From positions 1 through 14,533 of the forward strand of contig QHNU01000052.1 of assembly GCA_003218525.1 (NCBI GenBank): 14,533 nt of DNA, in the 5' to 3' direction. The position numbers were made by a program, and so were the translations under genes. The notes below the pieces were generated by a model that saw only the letters and a list, made by a program, of their open reading frames with translations, did no database searches and had not been told where the DNA came from. The DNA comes from Verrucomicrobiota bacterium (GTDB lineage: Bacteria; Verrucomicrobiota; Verrucomicrobiia; Chthoniobacterales; UBA10450). Positions 12,797 to 14,533 of the stretch are shown here, in pieces (position 1 is the stretch's first letter; every line of letters begins with the position of its first letter).

Positions 12797-14521
12797 ATGC
12801 CTAACGAAACTCCGCTCGTCAACGTCCAGATTGACGGCTTGTGGCATCAGTTTCCCAAAGGAACTCGCGTGATCGAAGCCTGTGCACAGGTGAGGGCTTA
12901 CATTCCACATTATTGCTACCATCCCAAACTAAGCTCACCCGGAAATTGCCGGATGTGCCTGATCGAAATGGGCATGCCCAGGATGGGACCCGATCGCAAA
13001 CCGGAACTGGGCGCGGATGCCAAGCCAATCATCAATTGGATGCCGCGTCCCCAAATCTCTTGCGCGCAAGACGTCACCGAAGGCATGGGCATTCGCACCA
13101 ATTCGCCCCTGGCAGAGGAATGTCGTCGCGGGGTGATGGAGTTTTTGCTGATCAACCATCCCCTCGACTGTCCGATCTGCGATCAGGCTGGGGAATGTCT
13201 ATTGCAGGAATTTAGCGTTGAATATGGTCGGGCGGATTCACGTTTTCTGGAACACAAAGTCAAAAAGCCGAAACGCGTGGAGATCGGGCCGCGCATCACG
13301 CTCGATGACGAACGCTGCATTCTCTGCTCGCGTTGCATTCGTTTTTGTCAAGAAATTGCGAAGGATGACGTGCTCGGTTTTGCCGATCGCGGCAGTCACA
13401 CCATTCTCACCACCCATCCGGGCAAACGGTTGGAAAACAATTATTCGCTTAACACCGTTGATATTTGCCCAGTCGGCGCGCTCACATCCTCGCATTTCCG
13501 GTTCGAAATGCGGGTTTGGTTTTTGAAGGAGACAAAAAGCGTCTGCACCAGCTGCGCGACCGGTTGCAACATGATCATTGGCTCGCGCGAGGATATCATT
13601 TATCGGCAAACACCACGCGAAAACGCTGCCGTCAACTCAGTTTGGATGTGCGATTACGGCCGTTTGAATTTTGAATACCTCACTTCGACCGATCGTTTGC
13701 TGGAACCGGCAATTTTCGCCGGCAACAAGTTACAACCCGCCGACTGGAAAAAGGCGATCGAATATGCGGCGCTCCAGCTGAAGCATTTCAACGGTTGGGA
13801 TATGGCCATTGTTGCATCGGCTCGTATGACAAACGAAGAGCTGTGGCTCACCTCGCAACTGGCGCGGCAATTGAACGTTTCCCTTATCGATGTGGTGCCC
13901 CATCACGATGCAGGCGACGACATCTTGTTAAGCCAGGACCGCAATCCGAATATCAATGGAGCAAAGATAGTTCTCGGACTAGCCGCGGAACCCGGCGCAC
14001 GATTGAAACAGATCGCCGAAAGTGTCGCAGGCGGCCGAATCAAAGCGCTGATTGTCTTGGGCGAAGATCCAACCCAATTCGGAATTACGGTGGATCAATT
14101 GAAGCAATTGCCCTCATTTATCATGATGGGCATTTTGCACAACGCCGCCACGCCTCATACGACGGCGCTGTTTCCATCAGCAGCTTACGCGGAAAAGCGC
14201 GGCTCGATAATCAACGGCCGCGGTCGTCTCCAACGATTGAATCGCGCGGTCCGTCCGCCGGGCGAGGCCCGGGACGATTGGGAAATTTTGCGCGATCTCA
14301 GCCAAGCCATCACTGGCAGTAACGGGATTTACACTATTGAAGATGTTTTTAAGCAAATGGCGGACTCGGTTCCGCAGCTCAACGGATTGAGCCTGAGTAA
14401 AATCGGCGACCTTGGCCTGAAGCTGATAGCGACGCCCCAAGGCACGACGACTCCGGTGCCGCCAGGCGAGCCAGTCGACGAAAAAGTTTTTGAACGAGAA
14501 ATGGCACGGGCCCCGAAATAA
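12797..14521 (+). CDS. nuoG: NADH-quinone oxidoreductase subunit G, short form with N7 cluster ligands
   Basis: NuoG is the 75-kDa subunit that carries electrons from NuoF toward NuoI and NuoB in complex I. Iron-sulfur ligands by position are: N1b Cys40, Cys51, Cys54 and Cys89; N5 His121, Cys125, Cys128 and Cys134; N4 Cys174, Cys177, Cys180 and Cys224; and extra cluster N7 Cys250, Cys253, Cys257 and Cys285 (CTSCATGC, then MCDYGR). This spacing equals my memory of Thermus Nqo3 with a shift of six. The molybdopterin-like C-terminal domain is degenerate and short, ending after SAAYAEKRGSIINGRGRLQ and about 90 further residues, for 574 residues in total. Many homologues have 700-900. ATG 12797 starts the ferredoxin-like domain. 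A TTG at 12722 would add 25 residues encoded by the GxxExxY gene end and repeat arm, so it is rejected. The stop is 12 bases from the window edge. Confidence 0.95.
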   Translation: MPNETPLVNVQIDGLWHQFPKGTRVIEACAQVRAYIPHYCYHPKLSSPGNCRMCLIEMGMPRMGPDRKPELGADAKPIINWMPRPQISCAQDVTEGMGIRTNSPLAEECRRGVMEFLLINHPLDCPICDQAGECLLQEFSVEYGRADSRFLEHKVKKPKRVEIGPRITLDDERCILCSRCIRFCQEIAKDDVLGFADRGSHTILTTHPGKRLENNYSLNTVDICPVGALTSSHFRFEMRVWFLKETKSVCTSCATGCNMIIGSREDIIYRQTPRENAAVNSVWMCDYGRLNFEYLTSTDRLLEPAIFAGNKLQPADWKKAIEYAALQLKHFNGWDMAIVASARMTNEELWLTSQLARQLNVSLIDVVPHHDAGDDILLSQDRNPNINGAKIVLGLAAEPGARLKQIAESVAGGRIKALIVLGEDPTQFGITVDQLKQLPSFIMMGILHNAATPHTTALFPSAAYAEKRGSIINGRGRLQRLNRAVRPPGEARDDWEILRDLSQAITGSNGIYTIEDVFKQMADSVPQLNGLSLSKIGDLGLKLIATPQGTTTPVPPGEPVDEKVFEREMARAPK

Positions 14522-14533
14522 CAGGCGCTCTCA

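Noticed and set aside
12336..12800. Target-site duplication around the GxxExxY cassette
   Set aside because: I compared the bases just outside both arms (AATTT-side and ATGCC-side) and found no convincing direct repeat, so a standard transposition footprint is not supported.
1..14533. CRISPR arrays, tRNA or rRNA genes, intrinsic terminators
   Set aside because: I found no spaced direct repeats, no cloverleaf-like or rRNA-like stretch, and no stem followed by a T-run in the short intergenic gaps.

Overview
The window is a gene-dense bacterial chromosome segment with moderately high GC. Almost every base is coding, and neighbouring genes mostly overlap by ATGA or are separated by a few bases. 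I could run no search. The combination of a fused NuoE-NuoF, a short N7-bearing NuoG, a GLSLGE-type FabD and a conserved TPR-like protein beside an ABC exporter reminds me of soil Verrucomicrobiota (Chthoniobacterales-like). This placement is an inference held at roughly 60 percent.

Layout. (1) Bases 2-1682, plus strand: three envelope or secreted proteins of unknown role. They are a 5'-truncated helical protein, a small secreted beta-type protein and an SH3-like lipoprotein. (2) Bases 1755-6202, plus strand, starting behind a plausible sigma70-type promoter: acylphosphatase, ABC-2 ATPase, ABC-2 permease, a membrane-anchored TPR-like protein, a calcineurin-like phosphoesterase and a family-9 (heptosyltransferase-like) glycosyltransferase. 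(3) Bases 6199-8305, minus strand: fabD, a YqeY/GatB-domain gene and ispD, covering fatty-acid initiation, a tRNA-amidotransferase-like domain and isoprenoid precursors. This set converges on the glycosyltransferase gene so tightly that the two stop codons share the palindrome CTAG. (4) Bases 8507-14521, plus strand: a respiratory complex I block, nuoD, two tandem BamE/SmpA-like lipoprotein genes, a fused nuoE-nuoF, a GxxExxY-family PD-(D/E)XK gene, and nuoG. nuoA, nuoB and nuoC are not upstream of nuoD because fabD lies there on the other strand. The block probably continues past the right edge.

How the genes work together. NuoE-F oxidises NADH through FMN and clusters N1a and N3. NuoG carries electrons on through N1b, N4 and N5, with an extra N7. 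NuoD forms part of the quinone site. The cluster-ligand residues I looked for are present in the NuoE-F fusion and NuoG.

The most notable feature is the segment between nuoEF and nuoG. A near-perfect inverted repeat (20-nt arm at 12345-12364, 19-nt arm at 12777-12795, built from 8-bp GGAARCCA units) brackets the GxxExxY gene. It fills the space between the nuoEF stop and the nuoG start almost to the base. This looks like a compact single-gene cassette that entered a respiratory operon without breaking either neighbour. The second notable feature is the pair of paralogous lipoprotein genes embedded and translationally coupled between nuoD and nuoEF.
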